A stretch of 64,000 nucleotides of DNA from Perkinsus olseni (taxonomy: Eukaryota > Perkinsozoa > Perkinsida). The translations under genes were made by a program, and so were the position numbers. Positions 33,601 to 45,600 of this stretch are shown here, piece after piece. The stretch's first letter is position 1. The number at the start of each line of letters is the position of its first letter. The stretch is taken from assembly GCA_013115125.1 (NCBI GenBank), contig JABANN010000008.1, positions 62,001-126,000 of the forward strand. The letters run 5' to 3'. The notes under the pieces were generated by a model. The model was not told the origin of the DNA and did not search any database. It saw only the letters and a list, made by a program, of their open reading frames with translations.

Positions 33601-36600
33601 GTTTTGGTAGCTCCCTCAGTGTCCTTGAGTATACCGCCCTATCGAGCAGCCTTTCCTTGCGGGGCTTGGTGAGGTTGGGCAGTCGGCTATCTGTGTATGA
33701 TGCTACAAGACTTGGAAGTGTGCTCTCTGTCGTGGATACGGTCACCTTGGCAAGCGCGCTCTCCCTACGATCATTCGCTCGAGCTGGCAGCTCCCTCAGC
33801 ATATTAGGAGCGTGCAAGCTCTCCAGCCAGCTCACGGTTCTGGCGCAGGCCGGCTTCGGCAGTACTCTGTCGTTGCGATCCTTCGCTCGTCTTGGTTCAT
33901 CGCTGAGCCTCTACGGCAGCAGCAGGCTTGGCAGCAGTGTTACTGTCCTGGACGCGTCCATGCTGGGCAGCTCACTATCGCTTCATCACTTTGCAAGGTT
34001 CGGCGGTCAGCTCTCGGCCTTCGGGACTGCGCGGCTAGGAGATGTGACTAGTACCCTCGGCTCTGCGGCTCTCGGCAGCTCTCTGTCTCTGCGACGCTTC
34101 GCCAGGCTCGGCAGCGGGCTGTCTGTCCATGTTGCGAGCAGGATGGGTTCCTCAACTTCTTCGCTGGGCTTCGCTACACTGAGTAGCTCCCTGTCGTTGA
34201 GGTCTCTGGCTCGGTTTGGAAGCACCCTCAGTGTTGCCGCGGCTTCACGGTTCGGAGAGTCCTTGTCCCTGCTCGACATGGCCTCTCTCGGTTCGACATT
34301 TTCTACCAAGTCTCTAGGCCGTATTGGTAGCGCTCTATCAGTATTCGCCGGGGCTCGGCTCGGTGACACCCTGTCGCTGCTTAACGCTGCAGCTCTCGGC
34401 AGCTCCCTCTCCCTAAGGGGTTGTGCCAGAGCAGGCTCGAGGCTGTCGGTCTTCTCGGCTACCCGGTTTGGCAGTTCCGTCAGCACTGCAGACTTCCTCC
34501 TTCTCGGGAGCGCTCTGTCAGTCCGGTCCTTCAGCCGTCTCGGGTCATCCCTGTCGATCTTCGGCGCCGGCCGCTACGGCAGCTCGATGTCGATATTCGA
34601 CTTCGTCAATATGGGCAGCACTGTGTCCCTTCGAGCGTATCTCCGCATTGGGAGTAGCTTGTCGGTGATGGAGTCCGTCCGGTTCGGTGACAGCCTCTCT
34701 GTTCTGGACTACACCACGCTGGCCTCCTCGCTGTCCTTACGAGAGCTTATTCGTCTCGGCAGCTCCCTGTCAACCGTTGGTTGTGCTAGACTAGGAGCCG
34801 CCCTGAGCGTCCTCGACATGGGGCACCTCGGAAGCTCCCTATCTCTGAGAGGGTTCATGAGAGCCGGGAGCACAGTGTCTGTATTCGGTACAGCGCGGCT
34901 TGGCAGCACTTCATCCACTATCGATCATGTGTGGCTGGGCAGCTCGCTCTCGGTGAGGAGTCTAGCCCGCTTCGGCAGCGGCTGCTCTGCCTACGGTCTT
35001 GCCCGCTTTGGCAGTTCCCTGACAGCTCTGGACTACACTACCCTCGGGTCATCTCTGTCGGTTCGCTCCTTCATGAGAGCTGGCAGTAATGTTTCTATCA
35101 TGGACTACCTGGCCCTGGGGAGCTCCCTTTCTGTGAGAGGCACCGCTAGGCTCGGTAGCGATCTCTCTGTCGCCGGCCTAACCCGCTTCGAATCGGCCTT
35201 CTCGACCATCGATGCGTTGACTCTAGGCAGTACCCTCTCCCTGACTGGGTTCGCCAGGTTCGGCAGGAGAGTGTCTTTATTCGACTATTCTAGTCTGGGT
35301 AGCAGCTTGTCTTTACGCGGCCTCGCGAGGCTCGGCAGCGGCTGCTCAGTACTCGACGGCGCTCGGCTCGGGTCGTCTCTGACAGTTGTGAGCCAGACGC
35401 ATCTGGGCAGCTCCCTGTCGATGCGGTCCTTCGCTAGGGTCTCCGGCAGTGCGTCCGTCTTGGCCGCGAATGCCCTTGGTAGCTCACTGTCACTGCGTGG
35501 ATTGGCGAGGTTCGGTAGCTCGCTGTCGATCTTCGGTACTACAGGCGTCGCCGATGCCCTCAGCGCTTTCGGCTCCGCTACTCTTGGCAGTTCTCTCTCG
35601 CTGAGAGCCTTTGCCCGCGTTGGCTCGGCTGTGTCCGTACTGGGAGTATCTCGCCTGGGCGATCAGATCTCCGCGATGTGCAAAGCTCAGTTCGGATCTT
35701 CCCTGTCGATTCGCAGTTTTGTGAAGGCTGGGAGCTCCTTCTCTGCTCTGGACGCCTCTGAGTTCGGCAGCTCTTTGTCGTTGAGGAGCTTCCTGCGATC
35801 GGGCAGCACACTGTCGGCCTTGGGAGGGGCGAGATTGGGTCACTCCCTCACCGTCCTCGACCAGGTCGCCCTCGGTAGCAGTCTTTCTGTGCGGACTTGT
35901 ACCAGATTCGGAAGCGCAGTCAGTGTCTTGTCTGACGCTCGCGTCGGTGGGGCCCTCTCAGCGCTGGACACGGCACGCCTCGGCCAAGCCCTGTCGGTGC
36001 TGGACTTCGTCCATCTTGGCAGCTCCCTCTCAATCAGAGGCTTCGCTCGTCTCGGTAGCTTTGTCTCTGTTTGCTCTACGTCCAGACTTGGTGACAGCCT
36101 CAGTGCGGTTGGTGCGACACACCTCGGCAGTGCTCTATCCTTGAGGGCTGCAGCGAGGATCGGTAGCTCAATTTCGGCCTTGTCCGGAGCCCGATTGGGA
36201 CTGTTCCTCTCAGTGGTTGATCAGGCGAGTCTCGGAAGTGCTACGTCACTGCGTAGCTTCTCCAGACTCGGCAGTTCCCTCTCCGTCCTCTCGACCGCTA
36301 GGCTCGGCGCCGCGTTGAGCGCAGTGGACTGCATCACCCTCGGCAGCAGCCTATCGCTGCGCAGCACTGGTCGTGTGGGCAGCGGTGTCTCCACTCTGGG
36401 TCTCGTTCGAGTAGGTTCTTCTCTCTCGGTCCTCGACTGGGCCAGGATCGGAGACTCTCTGTCGGTTGTGTCGGCAGCGAGCTTTGGTAGCACTCTATCG
36501 GTCCGAAGCTTCGCAAGGCTAGGACGGAGCATCAGCACTGTTGACTTCGCCCAACTCGGTAGTTCCCTCTCGGCCAGGTCTCATGCCCGGTTAGGCTCCA

Positions 36601-39600
36601 AGCTCAGCGTCCTTGACTACGTCCTTCTAGGCAGTGCTATGTCGCTCCGCTGCGCCTTGCGTGTCGGTAGCCACCTGTCGGCGGTTGGCTTGGCACGCGC
36701 CTCGGGTCTTTCTATTATTGAACAGTCTGAGCTCGGGAGCTCCCTGTCCCTGAGGGCCTTCGCCAGGCTGGCATCCTCGGCATCGGTGCTGGACTACTTG
36801 ACCATGGGTAGTAGCCTGTCCCTCCGCAACGTGGCTCGTCTTGGATCGTCCTTATCGATCCTTGAAGTAGCGCGACTCGGCAAGACCCTTTCCACGGTGG
36901 ATGCCACTGCGCTGGCCAGCTCCCTATCTCTGCGTGCCCACCTTCGCTTGGGCAGCGGGGTGTCAGTAATCAGTCAGGCTAGGATGGGCTCGCTAGTGAG
37001 CGTGCTGGCCCAGGCTGAGCTTGCTTCCAGTGTATCGCTGAGATCTTTCGCCCGGCTCGGCAGCAAGGTCTCGGTGTTGGACTATGTCCAGCTAGGCAGC
37101 GCTCTCTCGTTGCGGGCCATCGCCAAGTTCGGCAGCAGTCTATCTGTTCTCTCCTGGGTACGCTTCGGCTCCACGATGTCCATGCTCGACTCGCAGCTTC
37201 TCGGTAGTTCCCTATCCTTGCGGGACTTCGCTCGGTTCGGCAGCTGCATCTCCCTCCTCGGCACCGCTACGATCGGATCAGCTGTTTCTGCTCTCGACTT
37301 GGCAAGAGTCGGAGATCGACTCTCAGTGCTTGCCGAGGTTCATCTTGGCTCATCTCTGTCGTTGCGCTCATTCGCCCGCGTCGGCGGCAAGCTATCTGTC
37401 CTGGAACAACTGCACCTTGGCAGCTCTCTGAGTCTGCGGAGCATGTCCCGTCTGGGAAGCTCCTTCTCATTACAGTCCTTAGCAAGGCTCGGCTCCTGCA
37501 TGAGTGTCGTGGATGCCGCCACCCTCGGCTCCTCGGTCTCTATGAGGTCCTTCGCACGTTTCGGCTCGGTCGTGAGCGCTGCAGCGGCCTCCAGGCTCGG
37601 TGACTCTCTGTCAGTCCTCGATACTACCCTACTCGGCTCTGCACTGTCCCTCCGTGGCTTTGGAAGATTCGGCTCATCATTCTCAGTGGCGTCCACCGCT
37701 GCTTGCGGGGCGGCCTTATCGACCCTAGCCAGCGGTAATCTTGGCAGCGCCCTCTCACTTCGATCCTTCGCCAGACTCGGCAGTGCCTTCTCGGCAGCGG
37801 GTAAATCTCGGCTGGGTGGAGTCCTTTCGGTCTTCCAACAAGCCCAGATGAGTAGTTCGGTCTCGCTGCGTTCGTGTGTGCGGATCGGCAGTGACTTGTC
37901 CCTTCATGGGGTCACTCGTCTCGGCTCCGCCCTCAGCGTCTTTGATTCCGTCCACATCGGCAGCTCCTTCTCGCTGCGGGGCTACGCCAGATTTGGCTCG
38001 GCCTTCTCCATCGCTCATCTGAGTCGTCTTGGTGGCACCTTGTCTGCCTTCGAGATGGCCGTTCTCGGCAGCACCTTGTCGGTTCGAAGTCTCGCCAAGT
38101 TCGGTAGCCAACTGTCGCTCACTGGGGCCGGTCGCTTTGGCCTCTCGTGCTCCGTACTGGACTATCTCAATCTGGGCTCGTCCCTCTCACTGAGGAGCAG
38201 TGGTCGCCTTGGTAGTAACCTATCCTGCTACGGCTGGTCGAGGTTCAGCGGAAGTACCTCCGTCATGGACTTCATCACCGTTGGCAGTGCTCTCTCAGTC
38301 CGAGCGCAGCTTCGTCTTGGATCCGCTGTATCCGCCTTTAGCACCTCCCAGCTCGGAGCAGCTGTCTCGACCTTAGGCGCTGTGGCCCTAGGTAGCACCC
38401 TCTCTTTGCGAAGCTTCTCCCGCGTGGGCAGCTCTATGAGTACCTTCGGCGATGCCACGCTCGGCAGCGCCTTATCCGTGGTTTCTGCGGCTACTATAAG
38501 CTCAAGCATGTCGCTTCGGTCATTCGCTCGGCTCGGCAGCAAAGTCTCCTCCACCGACTTTATCAGCCTTGGTAGCTCGTTCTCTCTGCGGAACTTCGCA
38601 CGCTTTGGTGCCGAAGTGTCAGTCCATGCTGCATCTCGAGTAGCCGGGACCTTGTCAGCCCTCGACGCTGCCACTCTCGGCTCATCTCTGTCAGTAAGGA
38701 GCTTCAGCCGGTTCGGTGGTGCTGTCTCAGCCTTCGACTGCACAGTACTCAGCAGTACTCTGTCCCTTCGGGGTCTGGGCAGATTCGGTGGTGGAATTTC
38801 CATGTTCGATTTCGCCCAGCTTGGCAGCTCCCTCTCAGCCCGTTCTTTCGTCCGAGCTGGGGGAGCTCTATCGGTCTTCGGCCAAAGTCGCCTAAGCAGC
38901 CATCTGTCCGTCCTAGACTCAATCTCTCTAGGCTCATCACTATCACTGAGAGCATTCAGCCGGCTGGGGTCGTCCTGCTCGCTGCTCGGTGTTGGCGGGA
39001 TCGGATCCAGCCTCAGCGTCGTCGACCTCGTGACCCTGAGCAGCAGCTTGTCCCTGCGTGCCATTGCTAGGCTTGGATCTTCTTTGTCAGTTCAGTGCCG
39101 TGGCCGTTTCGGTGGGGACTTGTCGGTCGTTGAAGCCGCTGCAGTTGGCAGCTCGCTAAGTCTTCGCTCCTTTGCCAGAGTTGGCGGCGCCCTCTCTGTG
39201 GTTGGCAAGGCTCAGTTGGGCTCCTCCGCTTCGATATGCGGGTCCACTGTCATTGGTAGCTCCCTGTCTTCACGGAGCTTCATCCGCTTTGGAAGCTCGC
39301 AGTCACTTCTAGGCAGTGCACTGGTCGGCTCTTCCCTATCAGTAGTCGACTTGGCCGGCCTGGGCAGTTCACTGTCGCTCCGAACCTACGCAAGATTCGG
39401 CTCGTCAATCTCGGCTGTTGCTGGTGGCCGTATCGGCTCCTTGTCAGCACTCGACTTCGGCTTCCTCGGAAGCTCCCTGTCACTGCGCCACTTCGCTAGG
39501 ATAGGGAGTGCCGTGTCCCTGTTCGGCTCTGCCCGGCTGGGCTTCTCGACCTCTGTTCTGGACTTCGTCACCTGTGCGAGCTCCTGCTCAGTCCGCAAGT

Positions 39601-42600
39601 TCACGAGGCTGGGCAGTGCTTTGTCGGTGGTTGGCACAACCCAGATCGGCTCTATGTGCTCCGCACTGGATATCACCAGACTGGGTGCCGCCCTGAGTGT
39701 CTTGGGCGAAGCTTCCTGTGGCTCGTCCTTATCCCTGCGGTCCTTCTCCAGAGTTGGGGGTGCATTGTCCGCCCTCGGCTGCACAGTGCTCGGCAGCTCT
39801 CTGTCACTGCGGGCAGTTGCTCGCATGGGCAGCGCAGCCTCTGTGACGGGTGCATCACGATTCGGCTGCTCTCTTTCCGTCCTAGATCACATGACTCTGG
39901 GAAGCACGGTCTCGTTGAGGGCGGCGGCCCGGCTTGGGAGCACACTCTCGATCTCTTCTAGGTCTGCGCTCGGAGACCAGCTCTCGGTCTTCGACGCCAC
40001 ACACCTTGGCAGCTCCCTTTCACTGCAGCAGTTTGCCCGCTTCGGCGGTGTAATATCATCCTTCGAAGCTGTTTCCCTCGGATCAACGCTCTCACTGCGG
40101 TCACAAGCCAAGTTTGGGTCCACCTTCTCAATTGCCGGAGCCTCCCGCTTCTCTGGCCGAGTCTCGGTACTCGACACCGCTTCCCTGGGCAGCTGCCTCT
40201 CTCTCAGGGAGTTCGCTCGGCTCGGTGGCCAGTTGTCGGCGTACGGTACGACTAGACTCTGCGGTTCGCTTTCGGCTCTGTCACAAGCGTCCCTTGCAAG
40301 CAGCCTATCGTTGCGCTCGTTTGGGCGCCTCGGCAGCAACCTCTCAGTTCTGGACTTCAGCACTCTCGGCAGCTCCTTGTCGGTGAGGAGCATGGCTCGC
40401 ATCAGTGGATCGCTATCCGTCCTCGACTTCGCCGCCTTGGGCAGCTCGCTGTCTCTACGACACTTGGCACGGTTCGGCTCTGGGATATCCGTCCTGAAAG
40501 CAACCAGACTGGATGGTACCCTCTCGGTCCTCTCCAGTGCTTCCCTCGGCAGCTCTATTTCCTTCCGAGCCATGGCGCGGTTCGGTTCTTCTGTGAGCAT
40601 ACTCTCGCTCGGTCGTCTGAGCTCGTCCCTGTCCGTCCTAGACGCGGTCGTCCTCAGCTCGGCTCTGAGCTTAAGGCAGATGTGTCGCATTGGTAGTGGC
40701 CTAAGTTTGGTCGACATGTCCAGACTCGGTGCATCCCTCTCGGCCGTAGGAGCCGCGACGCTCGGCAGCTCGCTGTCCCTTCGCAGTCTTCTCCGGTTGG
40801 GAAGCGTAACTTCCGTGGTAGGAACGGCGCGGCTCTCGGCGTCCTTGTCAGTAGTGGACATGATGATCGTGGGGTCGGCTGTATCGATGCGAACCTTTGG
40901 CCGATTCGGAAGCGCCGTCTCGATGGTGGGAGCAGCCCTCGTTGGGGGCTCGCTCTCAGTGGTCGACTACACTCACCTCGCCAGCTCCATGTCCCTCAGA
41001 AGCTTCGCGAGGTTCGGATCTGCCATCAGCATCCTGGACCAGGGAAGTCTCGGTAGCTCTCTGTCTCTGACATCCTTTGCAAGGTTCGGCGACGCTTTGT
41101 CAGCGTTCGCAGCATCAACCCTGGGTTCTTCGCTCTCGGTTCGCTCTCTCTCACGACTCGGTAGTAAGCTCAGCGTAATCGACTACACTACCCTCGGCAG
41201 CGCGATATCTCTGCGAGCCTCGGCCCGACTCGGCAGCGGCCTCTCTGTTTACGCCGAGTCCCGTCTCACTTCGCTCAGCGTTTTCGACCACACCAACCTC
41301 GGTAGCTCCCTCTCTCTTAGGGGCTTCGCAAGGATCGGTTCCTGCGTGAGCGTGTCCGGTCAGCTCGTCGGCCTGACGCCCTTATCAGCGTGCGGTGCCG
41401 CTCAGCTAGGCTCTTCACTGTCAGTACGATCCTTCACAAGGCTGGGTAGTCAGCTGTCGCTCTCGGGCCTCGGCATCTTCGGGAGCACTCTGTCGGTCGT
41501 GCAGACTGCCTACTTTAACTCCTGTCTGTCGATGAGGTCCATGGCTCGGCTAGGGTCTACCTTCTCCATTCACGGCTTGGCTCGATTCGGCGACGCTCTC
41601 TCAGCAGTCGGTTTCGCAACCATCAGCTCTGCGGCATCACTGCGATCCTTCGCCCGTCTAGGCAGTGTCCTTTCGAGTGCCGGGGCGCTGTGGGCTGGCT
41701 CGACGATATCAGCGTACCAGAACGCTAACTTTGGCAGCAGTATGTCTCTTCGGTCATTCGCGAGACTCGGCGGCCACGTCACAGTACTCGACTACGCTTC
41801 CTTCGGCAGCTCACTATCCCTGCGAGCTTTCGCTCGTCTTGGAAGCTACACCTCGGTTACCGGTTGCGGCCGCGTCGGTGACTCTCTCTCTGCCCTCGGA
41901 TGGGGACGGCTGGGCTCCAGTTTGAGCGCAGTTGGGTATAGCAGCTTCGGTAGCGGTCTGTCCCTCCGAGCGATAGCCCGACTCGGCAGCTCTCTGTCAA
42001 CTGCTGGTCGCTCTCTGACCGGCGGGAGGTACTCCGTCCTGGACTACACGACTCTCGGCAGCTCCTTGTCACTGAGGGGCTTCATTCGTATGGGCTCTAC
42101 GGCATCAGTGTGTGAAGCTGCTCGCCTCGGCAGCAGCCTCTCAGTCGAGGCCTACAGCTACGTCAAGGCCACGATGTCCGTCCTGGATGGCACAGCTTTG
42201 GGCTCATCTCTCTCCCTCCGGTCGTTCGCCCGCCTGGGTAGCGGCGCGTCCATGTTGGGCTGCGTGCGGGTCGGATCATCCCTAAGTGCCCTCGGCATGA
42301 CTAGGCTGGGTAGCGCCATCTCGGTTCTCAGTTTCGTCAACCTAGGCTCTTCCCTTAGTGTACAGCGCTTCGGGCGCCTCGGGAGCAGCCTGTCCATCTT
42401 CGGCAGTGCTTGGGCAGGCTCTGTATCCACGCTCTCTTCAGTGTGGGTCGGCAGTGGTCTGTCCTGTAGGAGCTTCGTCCGCTTCGGCAGTAGTCTTTCT
42501 GCGCTGTCCAAGGTGCGCCTTGGATCAACTGTATCGGCCGTTGACGCGGCGGTGCTTGGTAGCTCGCTGTCCCTGCGCCAACTGATGAGGGTCGGTAGCA

Positions 42601-45600
42601 GCATCTCTGTCCTCGAGCGGTCGAGGCTGGGATCGGATCTCTCGGCAGTAGGCTATGCTCATCTGGGGTCATCGCTATCGCTGAGGAGCCTGGCCAGGCT
42701 TGGCAGCAAGCTCTCGGCCCTTGACTTCGCCTGCTTCGGCAGCTCGATATCCCTCAGAGCAGCTGCCCGCCTCGGGTCATCCGTGTCGGTCGCTGGAGGG
42801 GCCAGGCTGGGGAGCGCGCTGTCGGCCCTGGGCACCGCTAGAGTTGGAGACAAGATCTCAGTTCTTGACGGAGCATGGCTCGGTAGCAGCTGTTCTATGA
42901 GAGCATTCGCTCGACTGGGATCGAAGCTCTCTGTCACCGACTGCATCACTTTCGGCAGCTCCCTCTCCTTACGCAACTTCGCTCGGCTCGGCAGCGGGCT
43001 GTCGGTTCTCGGCTTAGCACGAGTTGGGTCGGCCTACAGCCTGTCAGTGATAGACCATGTCCAGCTGGCCAGCGCCCTGTCACTCAGAGGCTTTGCGCGT
43101 CTCGGCAGCACTGCGTCCCTCTTCGGTGCGGCTCGGCTCAGCGACTCTGTCTCAGTGATGTCGCAGGGGCACTTCGGTAGCTCCCTCAGTCTGCGCTCGT
43201 TCTCTCGGTTGGGAAGTCGAGCTTCGGTATACGATACGGCCAACTTTGGCAGTTCGCTTTCTCTTCGCTCCTTCGCTAGGCTTGGGAGCAATGCTTCAGT
43301 TTTAGGGCTCGCGCGAGTTGGCTCTCTATACTACCTCTCTACCGTAGCCTCTGCTGCTCTCGGCAGCGCCTTGTCCGTGAGAAGCTTCGCTCGGCTCGGG
43401 TCGGGCATATCAGTGCAGCAGCTCGCTAGGGTGGGGTCAGTGTACGACCTCTCGGTCATAGCACAGACCGACTTGGGCTCTTCGCTCTCTTTAAGGTCGT
43501 TCGCTCGTGCCGGCTGCAGCGTATCTGTACTGGACTTTGTCCACCTGGGTAGCAGTCTTTCTGTGAGATCAGCCGCCCGCCTCGGTAGCTCGCTCAGTGC
43601 AGTGTCGACTGTCAACTTGGGCGCTAGCCTGTCGGCCGCCGACTTCTCCTTGCTGGGGAGCTCCGTGTCTCTTAGGAGTTTTGCCAGACTGGGGTCCGGC
43701 TTGAGCGTTCTCGATGCAGCTCGGTTCGGCGATTCCCTTTCGGCTCTGGACTGCGTATCTCTAGGCTCCAGTCTTTCCCTAAGATCAGTGACTCGCTTTG
43801 GCAGCGCTATCTCCGTTACCTCCCTGGCTAGAGTAGGGTCGGTCTACGACCTTTCGGTCATAGCCAGCACTTCGCTCGGCAGCAGCCTGTCCCTGAGGAG
43901 CTTTGCTCGTCTTGCCAGCTCCGCATCGGTATTGGACTTCGCTACACTGGGCAGTAGCTTGTCGTTGCGGTCTTTATCGCGCATTGGTAGCGTTCTATCT
44001 GTATGTTCCAACACCCAGCTCGCAGCTGTGCTCTCGGTAGCATCGGAGGCTAACTTGGGGTCGTCCCTTTCTCTGAGATCGTTTGCTAGGCTAGCTAGCC
44101 AGCTCACTGTTCTCGACCACGCGTCCCTCGGCAGCGCCCTGTCACTCCGCGGCTTTGCCCGCTTCGGCAGTGGTATGTCAGTGACCGGCCTAGCCCGCAT
44201 CGGGTCAGTCTATAAGCTCTCTACCATTGATGCTACTTCGCTCGGTAGCGCTCTCTCTCTGAGGTCGTGCGGTCGGTTCGGGTCCCACCTGTCAGTCCTC
44301 GGCTGGGCTCGCCTGTCATCGTCCATGAGTCTCATCTCAGCTGCCTCCTTCGGGTCCACTCTATCTCTGCGAGGGATGGCAAGGCTCGGCAGCAATCTCA
44401 GCATAGTCGGTACGGCGGCTCTCGGCAGTTCTCTCTCCCTCCGCTCCTTCGTTCGCCTCGGCAGCGGTATGAGTGTGGCCTCGTTGGCGAGAGTGGGTTC
44501 AGTGTACAAGCTCTCGGTTATTGACGGTGCTGTAATGGGTAGTGCTATGTCGCTTCGGGCGGTAGCGCGACTTGGCAGCAGTCTCTCAGTACTGGGTCGT
44601 GCAACGATGAGCAGCAGCCTTTCCATTGCAGGACAAGCTGCTTTTGGCTCGTCTCTTTCTCTGCGATCTCTGTCGAGGCTTGGCAGCTACTCTACTGTTC
44701 TCGACTTCGTCGCCTTGGGCAGCTCTCTGTCCCTACGGTCGATGGCCCGCCTTGGCAGTGGACTGTCCGTCGCTGGTCTAGCCCGCGTCGGCTCTGTGTA
44801 TAAGCTATCAGCAATAGCGGCAGTCGGTATCGGCAGCTCGCTTTCCGTGAGAGGTTTCGCCAGACTTGGCAGCGGTATCTCGATCACCGGCCTGGTTCGG
44901 CTAGGCTCCCTCTACAAGCTCTCGGTCATCGCGGGGACCAGTCTCGCCTCTTCCCTCTCGCTAAGGTCCTTTGCCCGCCTCGGCAGCAAGTTGAGCGTTC
45001 TAGATGAGGTCAGCCTGAGCAGCTCTCTCAGCCTCCGTGCCGTGGGGCGGTTCGGTTCCGGTGTCTCTGTTCACGGCCTGGCTCGTCTAGGCTCTGTCTA
45101 CCAGCTTTCAGCCATCGCCTCGTCAACCTTCGGCAGTTCCCTTTCTCTGCGAAGCTTCGCTCGGCTAGGTAGCTCGCTGTCCACAGTGGGGTCAGCGGCG
45201 TTGGGTGGCTCCTTGTCTGTGATTGAGCAAGGCGAACTCGGATCATCGTTGTCACTGCGGAGCTTCGCCCGCATTGGCAGCAAGGCATCGCTCCTCGACT
45301 TCCTCGTCCTCGGCAGTAGCTTGTCAACCCGTGCCGTCCTGCGTCTCGGTAGCAGCGTGTCAGCCTTCGGCTCAGCATCCCTTGGGTCGAGTCTGTCAGC
45401 TATCAGCGCAGTCGGGCTGGGATCGAGCATTTCACTACGATCGTTCGCTCGAGTTGGCAGCAAGAGTACTGTCCTTGACTACACGCTTCTAGGCAGCTCT
45501 CTGTCACTTCGGTCCGTAGCCAGGCTCGGTAGTGGAGTCTCCGCCTACGGCCTGGCCCGTGTGGGCTCAGTCTACAAGGTGTCCGTCATTTCCTCTTCCC

